A DNA stretch of 64,000 nucleotides from Acanthamoeba sp. SK_2022b (taxonomy: Eukaryota > Discosea > Longamoebia > Acanthamoebidae): assembly GCA_027943245.1 (NCBI GenBank), contig JANDJZ010000085.1:1-64000 (forward strand). Direction: 5' to 3'. The translations under genes and the position numbers were made by a program. The notes beneath the pieces were generated by a model that did no database searches, was not told where the DNA came from, and saw nothing but the letters and a program-made list of their open reading frames with translations. The stretch's first letter is position 1; every line of letters starts with the position of its first letter. Positions 35,553 through 46,580 of the stretch are shown here, piece by piece.

Positions 35553-38160
35553 CTACTTCCAGGTGATGCGCGACTTGGTGGCGCCGTCCCAGAGCGAACA
35601 AGGACAGGCATGCACGTTGATGCCGGCCTCCTTGCAGTTGCGTGAAGCCATTGGTCGCAGCAGGCTGTGCGCCCAGGGCCGTGCGCCAGCAGCGCCGGCC
35701 AAGTCTGCCACGGTCTCGTAGACGTCGAGCCCAGTGACCAGCTTCTGCGTGTTGCTCTCCAGGTTCGTTCGGCTCTCCTTGGTGAGGATCTTGTTGGGAG
35801 CAATCACGTACAGCGCCGGCAGCCGTTCCTCGAGCGGGCTGTTGCAAACATGCGTTAAGATGACTCCCCTATACGGAGGAGAGAAGCGGGGGTAAGTACC
35901 CGTCCTTGGCGACGTGTTGCTTGCCGTAGCCGATGCCGTGATCCGAGGCCAGGACGACAACTGTGTTGCCGTCGGCCAGGAATCGCGGCAGGTGCTCGAC
36001 CAGATCGTCGTCCATCGTTCTCAAGATTCGCATCGACGGCTCGTGTCTGAGGTTACGACACGATCGTCCGGTCAACAATGGGCCAGTCGCAAGACATGAA
36101 AAGAGGAGGGCGCGAACCCTTCGGCAAAGTCGAGGTAAGCGAAGCGGGGCACATCGTGGTAAGTGCCGTGGAACAGGGAGCCCGAGTCGAGCACATACTG
36201 ATGCGCATAGCGTGCTGTAAAACGATTACATGAGTTTAGAACAAGATACCTTTCTGGAGGGTGGAACTCGTACTCTTCAAGCAATGCTCGGAGGAAGAAG
36301 CGTGGCTGTTGTATCGGTGGTGGCAGTAGATCTCCTGGAAGTGCACATCGGTCCAGGGCCGCGACACGAAATCGTCGTACACGAATGCGGCAGTGCTGTC
36401 GGGAGTGCAACACGGGCCAGGTGAGCGCGAGTCAACGCCAACGCGAGCAAACTCTGATCGTGAACGAGAAGACGCACCGAGAGCACATGTCTCTGGCCGA
36501 GTAGGTGAGGTAGCCATGCTCGGACAGGACGTCCCACATCCACACGCCCTTCCTTTCGTTCACCCGCAGCACCTTCTGCTCCTGAGGGAATGGTGTCCCT
36601 TCGAAGAACGCCTGTGTCGCCGTGGTGCACACATCACGCATCACGAGTCAGCGCGGGTCACGTTGGTGGCTCGTGACGCGTCATCGTGAGGCCAGTCGTC
36701 GGATGGGGGGGGGGGAGGAGCGTGGTCGTGCCTGGTCGTCAACGAACGGGTAGCCGGAGAAAAAGGCGTAGCGATTGGGAGGCGAATAGGCGCCCAGTGT
36801 GCCGAAGAACTGAAAATCGAACACGCTGAATCGTCGGTCTGTATCGCTGTTCATCGAGTCAAAGAGCTTCACCGTCTTGGGCAAAGCTGCGCCGCGCACG
36901 ATTCGTCAAGCAACGTCAGAACAGGTTTTGGCTTCATCAACGCTCTGTGTTCCACGAACCTCGGATGAACTGGGCGCGAGATACGGCGTCGATCATCATG
37001 ACTACGACGTTGGGCTGGTGATGCACGCCACGCACTGTGAGTGCATGCGCGTGACCGGAACACCCATGATGACGAGAGACAAGAGCGGGCAATGATGATA
37101 CCTTGCGCGAGGTGGAGTTGGTCGAGTTGTGGGCGAGGACCTGTTTGTAGGCTCTGTCGTTGGTCATGGGCACCACAACGAGCTCCTCCAGCCCCTTGCA
37201 GGTGAACTTGACGTATTGCACGCTGCCCACTGGCAAGGCGCGAAATACACCGAATTAGCCGATGACGAGCCAATCACAGCGTCACCGGGCAAGATCTGCG
37301 GGGCGAGGACAGAAACCTTCAGGAATGTTCGACAAGGAGAAGAGCTGGTCGGGGTTGACGGTCCTGGTCTCAGTCGACCACTTGATGGTGGCCGGCTCAG
37401 AACACTTGGAAAGGAGCAGGCGGCCCCTGTCGCGCAGCTGGTAGTTGCCGCAGTTGCCCGTGCGGCAGCAGCCGGTGAAGCCACGGCCGGCCCAGAAGTC
37501 CTTCTTGTAGTCCAGCGCCTGCGGCAGCACACACTGGCCGCCCTCCGAGCTCTCCAGGCCATCGGCCTTGGCCTTCGCTCTCAGCCGTTCGCCCTCAGCT
37601 TTCTTCTCGGCGTCAACGTCGCCAGCCTTGAGTCGTGGCAGCTCGATGCCAGTGCTGCTCATGTCGATCGACTCCATTTTCGGCTGCTGTTGTTGTGGAG
37701 TCGTGTCGTTGTCACCGTCGTCGCCGTCTCCAGCGCCGTCGCGGCGAGTGTTGTAGTAGTTCTTGGCCCACTTGGTGTAGCCGATCTCCGGCGGCTTGGG
37801 CGCGCCCTGCACCTGGTCCTCGGGCAGAGGAATCTGTTGGCGGAGGATGTCGAGCTGGCCTTGCAGGTCCTGTTGCTTGGTGAGCAGCTGCTCGATGCTG
37901 CGCTGAAGCTCGAGCCTTTCTTGGCGCTCGCGCGCATAATCGTCCTCAAGGCGCTGCAATGACTTCTCCGGCACTTCGGGTGGTCCTCCTGCTGGCGGGG
38001 CGACCAAGGAGAAGGAGAGGAGGTCTAGGGCGCCTGTTCGAGAGACGTCCGCCTCTCGTGTCGAGGCGGTGAAGAGTGAGAAGGCCCAGACCAGGAGGAC
38101 GCAGGTCACCATCAGCTTGAGGAAGAGTTTGTAGCGGGAGCCCGAAAGAAGATGCCTCAT
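35553..38160 (-). CDS. DUF229 sulfatase-like type II membrane protein, copy B
   Basis: Same architecture as copy A. MRHLLSGSRYKLFLK and signal anchor (MVTCVLLVWAFSLFTAS) come first, then a longer juxtamembrane segment, a stalk (ERLELQRSIEQLLTKQQDL) and the alkaline-phosphatase core with PNVVVMMIDAVSRAQF and VVVLASDHGIGYGKQH. The C-terminus is KSRITWK, diverging from copy A right before the stop. The sequence matching copy A extends almost exactly from the start codon to the last codons; upstream and downstream DNA is unrelated. Some exons and introns are almost identical between copies while others differ, including both coding and intron sequence around 36050-36440. Confidence 0.85.
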
Positions 38161-38637
38161 CTTTCCTTGCGGTGTATGTGTGAAGTGGAGGACAAGAGGA
38201 GTGAAGTAATGATACAGAAAAGAGAGAGTTGGTTATGTGCGGCAGCGGTCTGGCAGCTCGCTTGGTGTCTTGGTGGAGAGTCAGCAAGGTTTAAAGAAAG
38301 GAGGAAACCAGGCGAGCACTCGACGTCAAGTCTGGCGGTAAAGTGTTCCAAGGGGCCGCAGTGATTGACGTTGAGGCGCCTGCCCCGCACGAGCTTGGGC
38401 GGGCCCGCATCCCGCACCAAGCCCCCGCACCAGGCGACCACTGGTCCGCTGCTTGTCGTTCTTTGATCCGGGGAGTTTTTGACCAGTTCGTCCAATAACG
38501 CTCCCGCTGGCTGTTTTAAGACCGCCAGTCGCGCATCAGCTTCTACGTAACGAGGTGGGACGATTTTCTCCGTTCGTGAAACACGCCTCGCATTTTTCTT
38601 AAAATGTGGTTTTCTGCGTGGCCAGGGATACGGAATT
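38161..38637. other. Intergenic, nothing recognised
   Basis: Upstream region of DUF229 copy B and downstream of the dehydratase stop. Minus-strand open frames here are low-complexity and show no motifs. Confidence 0.4.
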
Positions 38638-39887
38638 CTAGTAATGCGAAGGTGCCGTAAAGCGCACAACGCCCCGCATGGCCAGCCGGTTGTCTTTGTC
38701 TCTGGCCCACACCGCCGCTTGCTGGCGACCACCTTGTTGCTGGGCTAAGACTTGACCTTCCTGTCCACCCTGAGGTATTAGCCGCGGGGCACATTCGCCG
38801 GAGAAGAAGGGGCGCACCAGCACAATTGGCTCATCGACAACCAGCGGGCGCACGGCCCGGTACGTGTAGGACAGCGGCCTGTCGTTAGTTGTTAGGTTGC
38901 GCGCTTTTTGCGGGGCAGCGCGTGCGTGGTTGCGCACCTCGCCGTTGGGTTTGCGTGACGGAAGGAGTCCAGGAGAAGGGTAGAAGTGAGGGGACCGTGC
39001 ACCAGCACGCCCCGGTATCCTTCCTTCTCCACCGCGTACCGGTAGTCATAATGGATCTTGGACACCACAGCTGCGTTTAAGTACGGGTCCAATCGGGCCA
39101 GTGCGGTGTGCTTCTACCTTGTGGCTATTGTAGGTGAGGGCAGAGAAGCGGAAGAGCAGCACAGAGTCGGGAGTGACAACATCCCGCCACTGGGCGGTGC
39201 CTGGGTAGGTCACTGCCGCAGCCACCAGAGTGAGAAGTGTCGCTCATCCAAAGAATGAGCGGCCGTACCGCCACCATGCACCAGAGGCTTCGCGTCACGC
39301 TCCGTTTGCTCGCCGACGCTCTTCTGCTTCCGATACACCAGCGACCGGTTCTCAGTCAACACGAGCTGTCTGCGACTGGCCTCGTCGTCGGCCTCGTCCA
39401 ACTGCTTGTACCACCGGTGCTGAAGATTCACAATCACCATATCGCCACCGCGCGAGCCGTGGCGAGCCTTCATGTCAGTTACGCTCTCCTCCAGCTCCAC
39501 GTTGTCGCCCAGCCGTAGGCGGGTGGGCTCCGCGTCTGGAGCCTGGTGGGCGTCATGCCACTCTATCGTGGCCCCGCCCCACATGCGGTGCACGTAAGGC
39601 CCGCCCGGCGCTAGCCACCGCTCATGACCATCTTCGCCCAACTCGCTGGCCTTCTGGTCGTAGGGCAGACAAAAGAAGTGATGCCAGCCCCAGGGAAGCC
39701 CCGCGGCAGCCGGCAAGGTGGGAAAGTACTCGGGCTGCGTGTAGTTGAGGGCGCGAGCGTAGGCCATTATGGGCTTGTCATTGATCTGGTCGGCCCTCCT
39801 GTTCACCACCCCACGCCACTTATGCTGCCCCTCTTCGAACGCGGATGTTGCAACACGGCGTACCAGGCCAGGCTTGCACGCGTGCAT
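38638..39887 (-). CDS. 3-hydroxyacyl-thioester dehydratase, mitochondrial (HTD2-like)
   Basis: Performs the dehydration step of mitochondrial fatty acid synthesis (lipoate precursor pathway). From the ATG ending at 39887: MHACKPGLVRRVATSAFEE (targeting-like), then IMAYARALNYTQPEYFPTLP, WGWHHFFCLPYD, GGPYVHRMWGGATIEWHD and LRLGDNVELEESVTDMKARHG, which form the N-terminal hot-dog half. The next exons give RFSALTYNSHKIHYDYRYAV and VLVHGPLTSTLLLDSF, the hydratase 2 signature with the catalytic Asp/His pair (HxxxxD reads HKIHYD), then LSYTYRAVRPLVVDEPIVL. The layout matches HTD2/FAS1-type dehydratases. A 149-bp gap separates its start from the next plus-strand gene. Confidence 0.85.
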
Positions 39888-40037
39888 GTTGTCTGTACTC
39901 TTCGACCGACCAACCACAACGCCATCTCTTGTTGACCCGCGTTTTCCTCCCTTTTCCTCCAATTTCTTAGCCTAGACATGAATGGGCACTACGGCCACGG
40001 GGCAAGCATCACGCGCTTCGAATAGCCAGAACTGGTG

Positions 40038-40597
40038 ATGCGACGTCTTGCGGTACAATACGCTGGGCAGGGCATGCCCGTGCGATACACTATGCATGGC
40101 CTTCGTGTGAACGAACAAGGGCTACGGCGCGTTGCCGGCTCCAACCTGTTCACCAGGCCCACGCAACCATTACCTCGCCCTGATGCACTTCGACTCTCCC
40201 GCACTACGCCTTCCTTTACGGCTTCTTTTCCGTATCTCAATCGATTTGTCGGAAAGATGCAGAGGACACCAGCCTCGCAGCTGCCTCGGTTCCCCACGTC
40301 GCGAGCGTTCTGGAGCGCTGGCCGCGGGCTCAAGCCATGGTCCAACCGGCAACGGCCCTCGACTCCTCATCGCGACGACCCGCTGCCTGCCTCATTACCG
40401 CCCGCCGGGGAGGCATCGCTGCTTAAGCGAGCCGGCACACTCGTGCTCACTAACGTGGGCTACGGTTCGCTCCTCTACGTTTCTCGTCTCCTCATCCCCG
40501 CCGGCCTCGCCGCGGTGCGCCTCTTTGCGTCAGCCGTTTTAGCAAGCCTTGGCCTTGACCTTGGGTCAACACCCTCACTGCTGAAACTGGAGGCGTT

Positions 40598-40647
<50 letters not shown>

Positions 40648-42212
40648 AGTTGGGGTTGCCTGTACTGTGCGACAGCGAGTGGTTCTGCCTGGCGTTGATC
40701 GTCGGTTCGCTCGTTGTGATGCCGTTCAGAGCCCTTCCCCTCCGGCTGATGCCGGCGTTCGTGCTCAGTGCGGCGGCCTTCGAGCTCACATCCTCGTTTC
40801 TTCAAGCGGTGATCAAGGCCCACTACTCCATGCACGCCAAGCGCAGGTTTGCTGTCCATATCCCGCATGTGTGTTGCGCGTCTTACCTCACGTATACGCT
40901 CCCCATCTACCTGTGGTCCCAGCGAGGGCTGGTGGAACAAGTTGTTTGGCGGATACTCGGTCGAGTACAACCCCGAGCACGAGGTGTACGAATACAAGCA
41001 ACGCGTACTCTTCACACTACTGGGACTGTACGTGGGCCCGCTCTCACCCCCCCCCCCCAACGTCGGGGGGAATTGACAGAGCCCTTTGTGAAAAGGGAGG
41101 CCGAGAGCCCGTTATTGGCTTCGCTTCACAACAATGCCCATTGTGCTGTCGGTATGAACACTGGTTTACCCCCTCATCCCCTGCGCTTTATAATCGTGGC
41201 CGGCGTCATTGTGCAGGAGTGATTGCGGTGGGTAGTAGACAACCCACCACGCTTGGGGAGATGACGCAGTACCTCCTCACCGGCGATGCTCGCTCCGAGG
41301 AGGAAAAGCACGCCGTGGTGAGTCCAACACACACCCTCGCCCACTCCCACACGCCATCTCCAGTGGAATCGTACGCGCTCATCACAACGAGGCGATTATG
41401 CAGATCGAACACGAGAAGGGCCATGCGGATACGCGATCCTTCTTCAACCTGGTCGAACTGTACCTCACTCACAGCATCCTCTGGACGTGCTTCAAGACAC
41501 CAAGGAAGTACAGCGGCCATCCCCACCTCTCCTTACTCGGCGGGCTGGTTGGTCAACTGAGCTGAGCCTGCCCTCTCTTCACTGCTCACGTAGGCTGATA
41601 TTGGCGCCGCTCGCTGCCATGCACTTGTGGACGCTGTCGGCCTGGTGCTCCGAACTGGTGGCCGACATGCGGGCCGGTACACCGTGCTCGATCGCCGAGT
41701 GGCCCACGCGCGCCTGTCTCTAACGAACGTCAACGCAATCGTCGGCAGGGCGAAGAGGCTTGCACATCAAGCTCCAGGAGTGCCCTGTCACTGTCGTGTC
41801 CAACTCCGAGGAAGGCGATGAGGAGGTCGACATCCTGCGCAAGGTCTCACAGGCCCTCGGCGCTCCTGAGTCCATACACATCGACCACGTCGACGAATGC
41901 AAGGCCGGGGCATCGCCCTGCCACGGCGAGATCGGGCCCAGTACAAACCACCTCACCCACTGTGGCCGCGGCTCGGGGGCAACTGCTGATGTCTCGTGTC
42001 CTGTCATGTCGTGCGTGACGTCGACAGGCTCGCACCCGCCCTCGGCGTGGCGCTACTACGCCTACCTCTACGGCGACCGGGTGTACCCGTGGCTAGGGCC
42101 CGTGCTGTCGGAGCTGGGGTCGGTGGTCTCCCTGCGTCCGCTGATCGACCCGCTGAGACCTCAGCTCGAGACCGCCGCGCAGCAGGCACTTGAAGAGGCC
42201 AGGGGAAAGTGA
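40038..42212 (+). CDS. Unknown multi-exon protein, probable mitochondrial membrane protein
   Basis: Not recognised. The first exon from ATG 40038 is Arg/Ser/Pro-rich; an in-frame ATG at 40257 starts MQRTPASQLPRFPTSRAFWS, which looks more like a targeting peptide. Hydrophobic segments follow (YGSLLYVSRLLIPAGLAAVR; CLALIVGSLVVMPFRALPLR; LMPAFVLSAAAFELTSSFLQ), then WWNKLFGGYSVEYNPEHEVYEY, RVLFTLLGLY, IMQIEHEKGHADTRSFFNLV and LILAPLAAMHLWTLSAWCSE. The C-terminal exons read CPVTVVSNSEEGDEEVDILR and WRYYAYLYGDRVYPWLGPVL, ending ALEEARGK. Two to four membrane spans are likely. A (CA)n tract forms or abuts one acceptor. Exon limits in the middle are approximate. Confidence 0.6.
40602..40647. repeat. 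(CA)n microsatellite next to a splice acceptor
   Basis: Ends CACACCAG/TTGGGG. The flanking frame stays open through the tract, so it could be either intron or a His-Thr stretch; intron is preferred because such tracts sit in introns elsewhere in this window. Confidence 0.8.
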
Positions 42213-42284
42213 GGTGCAGGGAAAGGCTACGCCCAGATGCGGTTTGTAAGAGTTGTATGTATGATGCGAATGCGTGTGAATGTG

Positions 42285-43354
42285 TCAGTGTAGCTTCCTT
42301 CGAAAGATGATGCTGCGACGGCCGCCCACCACCGCGCCGTTGTTGTAAGCCACCTCCCAGCCCCGAGCGATCAGCTATGTGACCAGACGACAACGCCAAC
42401 ACCAGAGGTCAGTCCACATCAACGGGTGGGTGAGACAGTCGCAGAGGGAAGGGCGACCTCGGTGATGAGCTGTATTTCCTTCTCGTGGACCTTGATCTGG
42501 AACTGCGTCTCCTTGAGCTCGGCGATGTCGTCCTTGAGAGTCTCCACCACGTGCCACTCTTGCTCCTGGGCATGTGGAGGAAGGCTCGTCTAAGGAGGCG
42601 AAGAGGGGCGCCGACAGTTGGGTTCTGCGAGAGACGGACCTCGTGGGACTCGGACTCTGAGAGTTTGAACTCACAGTGCTGTTCGGTGACGGAGGTGACG
42701 ATGTCGGCCGACTTCATCAATAGCGTGTTCGAGGTGTAGCTCCTGATCTGCACCGGCCGGGTTTGGGTCCAACACTACGGCCAACCACCACCAACGCACA
42801 ACAGCACTACTCGTGAAAACGGCGCACGAGGCATGAGGAAAGGAGGACAGGGGCGGGAGCTCAGGTACACGCCACTGCAGCAGACACGTGTCCCACTTGT
42901 CCTGATGCTGCGGGCGCGCGTCCACGGGCAGTTCGATGAGGTAGAAGTTGCACTCCTCCTCGATGGCACCACGGTCCATCCCGTGCGGCACTATGAAGCG
43001 GCCCGTGCGCAGGAAGTCGAGGATGGGACCGAAGTAGAGACCATTGCGGTCCACGAACAGGGCCCCATCGACGTCCTCGGTCGCCCACTCGCGCGAACGG
43101 TCCAGCAAGCTCGTGAAGAAGTTCTCACCGCGGCTCCGAAGGGTGGCTGCCGTTGTCACGTAGACCACCCCGCCCACGTTGAGCCGTACCACTTGGCTGC
43201 GCAGCTCTTGCTGTTGGTGTGCTGCACTCGGCTGCAGCCCGCGAGCGGCCTGATACGTGGCAGCTTTCAGCCTGAGGCTCGGGACCGGGGACGAAGCGGG
43301 TGAGTCTGAGGGCGGTGAATAGGCCACCCCAGCCATGGACGAGTTGTGATCCAT
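42285..43354 (-). CDS. Potassium-channel tetramerisation (T1/BTB) domain protein, KCTD-like
   Basis: Starts at the ATG ending at 43354 (MDHNSSMAGVAYSPP). After a Ser/Pro-rich leader of about 55 residues the T1 domain reads VVRLNVGGVVYVTTAATLRS, GENFFTSLLDRS, DGALFVDRNGLYFGPILDFL and EEECNFYLIELPVD, the complete KCTD fold without channel segments. Later exons give TLLMKSADIVTSVTEQHCEF, a coiled coil (HVVETLKDDIAELKETQFQI) and a conserved-looking C-terminus (LIARGWEVAYNNGAVVGGRR) ending FRRKLH. KCTD proteins commonly adapt substrates to CUL3 ubiquitin ligases or oligomerise; which applies here is unknown. Confidence 0.85.
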
Positions 43355-43441
43355 CACCTGCCTTGACGTCTTGGTAGAAACGAATATTTTTCTTTCTTTT
43401 TCTCTCAGTACAAGGTGCCCGCTCGAAGCGACGTGGCAGTT

Positions 43442-44230
43442 TCAGCCACGGGACTGCTTGAGACCCGTCCGTCCCCCTGCGGCAACCTGCTGCGCCACCG
43501 GGGCCTTGGGATGCTGTCTGGCCTGGAGCTGCGCTAGCTCCTGCAAGATACGCGTCTCCTCCTTCTTCAGCTCGGCAAGCGCTTGCCGCAGCTTCTCTTC
43601 CTTGGCCTTCAGCTCGGCCTTCTCCTTCCTCTCCCTCTCTTCCTCGGCCCGCTTCCTCGCTGCCTCTTCCTCCTGCTTCTTCTTCGCGAGCTCAGCCTGC
43701 TGCTGGGCCTTCGTCGGGGATCCGGTGGTCAGGGGAGCCGCCTTCTGCGACTGTACCTGAGCCTGCTTGTTCGCCAGCTGTTGCTTGGGCTGGGGCAGCG
43801 ACTCCTCGACGCGCGAGGCCTTCTTGGCAGGGCGTCGTCTTCGGTTGCGCATGGTGCATACCTGCGAGCGCGACCGATGACCGCTGTAGCCGCAGTCGTC
43901 GCACACGGTCGGGCAGTCCTCGATGAGGTGGACCCAACTATCGTGCACGTAGCACCGGTGGATGCAGCTGTGCTTGAATACACCGTGGTCCGTCTCGCCG
44001 CACAACTGGCAGAAGGGCCTGGTCTTGAACGGACACTCGGCCCACGAGTGCGTGTGGAGCTTGAGCTCGACACAGCGGGTACCTCGGCACCGGTCCTCGC
44101 ACTGCGTGGCCCGGTGAAACTCGGAGCTGCACAGCTTGCACCGCCGCTCGACCGGTTTGGCCTTGGCATCGCGGGCCTCGGGGAGCTGATCTTGCTGCTG
44201 CTTGTTCTCGGCGGTCTTGCTTCGGCCCAT
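43442..44230 (-). CDS. CCHC zinc-knuckle protein with coiled coil, copy 1
   Basis: Intronless, 262 aa. The first knuckle, CKLCSSEFHRATQC (residues 31-44), is a canonical C-x2-C-x4-H-x4-C retroviral-type knuckle. Two related motifs with a longer last spacing follow: CQLCGETDHGVFKHSC and CDDCGYSGHRSRSQVC. Extra Cys/His lie between them (CRGTRC, HTHSWAEC). A basic linker (RNRRRRPAKKASR) precedes a long Lys/Glu/Ala coiled coil and the tail TGLKQSRG. The nearest relative is in this window at 60721-61455. Zinc knuckles of this type bind single-stranded nucleic acid; no function can be named. Lack of introns stands out in this neighbourhood. Confidence 0.8.
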   Translation of the reverse strand: MGRSKTAENKQQQDQLPEARDAKAKPVERRCKLCSSEFHRATQCEDRCRGTRCVELKLHTHSWAECPFKTRPFCQLCGETDHGVFKHSCIHRCYVHDSWVHLIEDCPTVCDDCGYSGHRSRSQVCTMRNRRRRPAKKASRVEESLPQPKQQLANKQAQVQSQKAAPLTTGSPTKAQQQAELAKKKQEEEAARKRAEEERERKEKAELKAKEEKLRQALAELKKEETRILQELAQLQARQHPKAPVAQQVAAGGRTGLKQSRG

Positions 44231-44673
44231 TTTGTGGAGTGTGTGTATGTCTACGGTACCGCGCTAGTAGTGTACTGGGATAGGAGAAGCGAGGTTGAGG
44301 TTTGGCCTTATCAAGGTCCGCTTCTTCACCCGATCAGCGAATGTGCATTGATAGGCCCTGGAAAGAAAGCAAGAATGCAAAAACGATTTTCTTTGTACAA
44401 TAAATAGTGGGAAATCTAGCGCGTGGGAGAGGGAGATGTCAGCAAACTTGCCAAAAGCAAGGATAGCAACGAGGCTTGGGATGTAGGCGCCCCTTGAGGA
44501 TCGTACAGCGCCGGTGCTTGTCGAACTTGATCAAAGGCAAACCCACTACTTTAACAACGTTGTGGAATGAAAGTTTTATGTACAAAAGCCCGGGGGCATT
44601 GCGTGTGTGCTGCCACAGGCGCAGAGGGATAGATGGATAAAAGAGAAGTGGACTCCAGTCTAGCACCGCAGTT
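44231..44673. other. Intergenic, nothing firm
   Basis: Upstream DNA of the zinc-knuckle gene and downstream of the eIF4E-like stop. A 75-codon minus frame (44439-44666) contains LIKFDKHRRCTILKGRLHPK but has no supporting context. Confidence 0.35.
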
Positions 44674-45791
44674 TTAGTGCGAGAACCTGCCCGGAGAGGT
44701 GGGCGGACTGGACACCAACGAGGGCGTGCTGAAGCTCGTGGCCACCTTCAAGTCGTCCTCCGCAAAGTGCGCTGAAGCATAGAAGGAGACCACGAGTCAG
44801 ACACAGCTGTGATTAATACTTCTCATCAACACGAAGACCATGCGTACGTTTGTAGGACGGGTGAGAGAGGCCGGCGTTGGGCACGAGCTGCGTGGCGCGA
44901 TCGAAGAAGGAGGAGACGTCGAACACGCGTGCATCTCGGTTCCAGAAGGTGATCACGTTGTCGCCTCCGCGGCGTACCGACACGCTCACGCCGCACAGGT
45001 CGTCGTCCGAAGCTGACATGGCGGAGTGGAACTGCTCGCCGATGGCGGCCAGCAGGACGTAGAGCCACGCCTTGGCAGTCTGGTGCTTGGGCACGCGGAG
45101 CGAGAACGACCCGCCGCACACGTTGGCGGCATCCTCCCACAGCGGCACCACGCCGAGCTTCATCAGGTGCATGCTGTTGCCGGGCCTCAGTTGCATCGGC
45201 GAAGGCAGATTGTTGTAGTAGTTCCAGAAATCCTACACACGCGCACACAGGAAGAGATTATCAGCGCACGTGCCTGAGTAGGAGCGGTGGCATGACACCG
45301 ACAACCGGTAACGAGCGATTACGATGACTACGAGTTGTGACCAGTTGCATACCTGGACTGTGCCAAAGCCGCCGAGGTTGTGGAGGGCCGCGGCGTATTC
45401 CTCCACTGTGCGGCCGGGCCCGATGTACTTGTCGTACCAAAAGGCCCAGCCGTTCTCCAGCAACAAGGGCCCTTCTTGGCCCACCTCCTACACACATACA
45501 CGAGAGAGAGAGAGAGAGAGAAACAGAAGAGGTTGGTCAAGTGTTGGCCAAGAAGATAAGAGTAGGCATGGGACGAACCTGGACTTCGTAGGAGGAGAGG
45601 AGGTTGGTGGCGCGGCCACGCGTGTCAAAGAGGTCTACGAAGCAGAGACCATTGTCGTTGTCATGGTATTGCTGTTGCTGCTGGGTGTACAGTTGTTGGG
45701 GCTGGTGTTGCTGTCCAAGCGCGCAAAGGTCGGCAACGGAGTTGAAGTCGTGGCCGCTGCTGAAGTCGCCGGCGTAGGAGGTCTCAAACAT
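44674..45791 (-). CDS. eIF4E-family cap-binding protein, 4EHP/eIF4E2-like
   Basis: Four exons. The N-terminus is Gln/Tyr-rich and probably disordered (QQQQQYHDNDN). The core reads GPLLLENGWAFWYDKYIGPG (first aromatic cap ligand region), YAAALHNLGGFGTVQDFWNY (dorsal helix region including the VxDFW-type 4E-BP contact), HLMKLGVVPLWEDAANVCGG (second cap Trp in WED), AWLYVLLAAIGEQF and LCGVSVSVRRGGDNVITFWN. The WEDxAN pattern resembles metazoan 4EHP more than canonical eIF4E. The expected Trp/Lys after GG (GGKW/GGRW) is SF here. Such proteins usually repress translation or act on mRNA subsets. A short Ser/Pro tail (SPPTSPGRFSH) ends at 44674. Confidence 0.88.
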
Positions 45792-46580
45792 GATAGTTCG
45801 TTGTTGTTACGCGACGGAGTGGTTATGAGGGAGTTGGGATAGGAGGTTGGAGATTTAAAGTGACGAATACTTTGTCGTCTGATGAAACAGAGATGAGGAA
45901 AGGGGAGATCTCTGGTTCAAAAACGCTGCGATTTGTGGGTGTCTCAAATGGCGGCACGGGGGGCGGTCGCTCGCCTGACCTGCGAAGGCTGGAAGAAAGA
46001 CATGAAGCTGCGTAGAGTGAAGATTGTGGAAATAGAAGGCCGCGGCGATTCAGCGCGCGCCGGTGATGAGGTTTGTGCAACGGTCGGAGGTCACACGACA
46101 CCCTGGTGTGGGCGTAAGGCAGAGGTGGTGGGTAAAAGGGCAAGTGGCCTGGTGAGGGTCGTCATTTATACCCGTGTTCCCCCTTTCTTCCTTTCTTCTT
46201 TGTGTAGTTGGCGCAAGGACGCACGCGAGTTTACCAGCGGAAATCGGCCAGAAATGCATCCCGGGATATATCCCACCATGATTGGCTGCCACGACGGGTC
46301 AGGACTGGTGGGCTCTCGCCAGGAGTGGGGGTGTCTGTCAGCAAGCTAACCACGTGCAGCCTGTTTGGTCAACTTATCTATGTCGTAGAGGCAACGCCTG
46401 ATCATTGGCGCACATGTGTTGCGCCACTACAGTGTCTAAGCACACTCCCCCTCTTGACGCAAGCGCAGAGCTCACATGGGCCACTTGAAGTTGGTGGCGA
46501 CCATCGGGCACTTGGGCCGTCGTTATAAGGGGAAGAAGCTAATGTAGTCAAGTTATGGACACACAGAACAAGAGCTAGCT
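45792..46580. other. Intergenic, nothing recognised
   Basis: Upstream of the eIF4E-like gene. A 138-codon plus frame (45933-46349) shows no motifs or splice context. No RNA gene signature seen. Confidence 0.4.

Noticed and set aside
30323..38160. DUF229 pair as a recent bacterial transfer
   Set aside because: Both genes have several host-style introns and a eukaryotic signal-anchor plus coiled-coil stalk; the family is known from eukaryotes.
45933..46349. 138-codon plus-strand frame
   Set aside because: No domain signal and no splice or promoter context; treated as intergenic.
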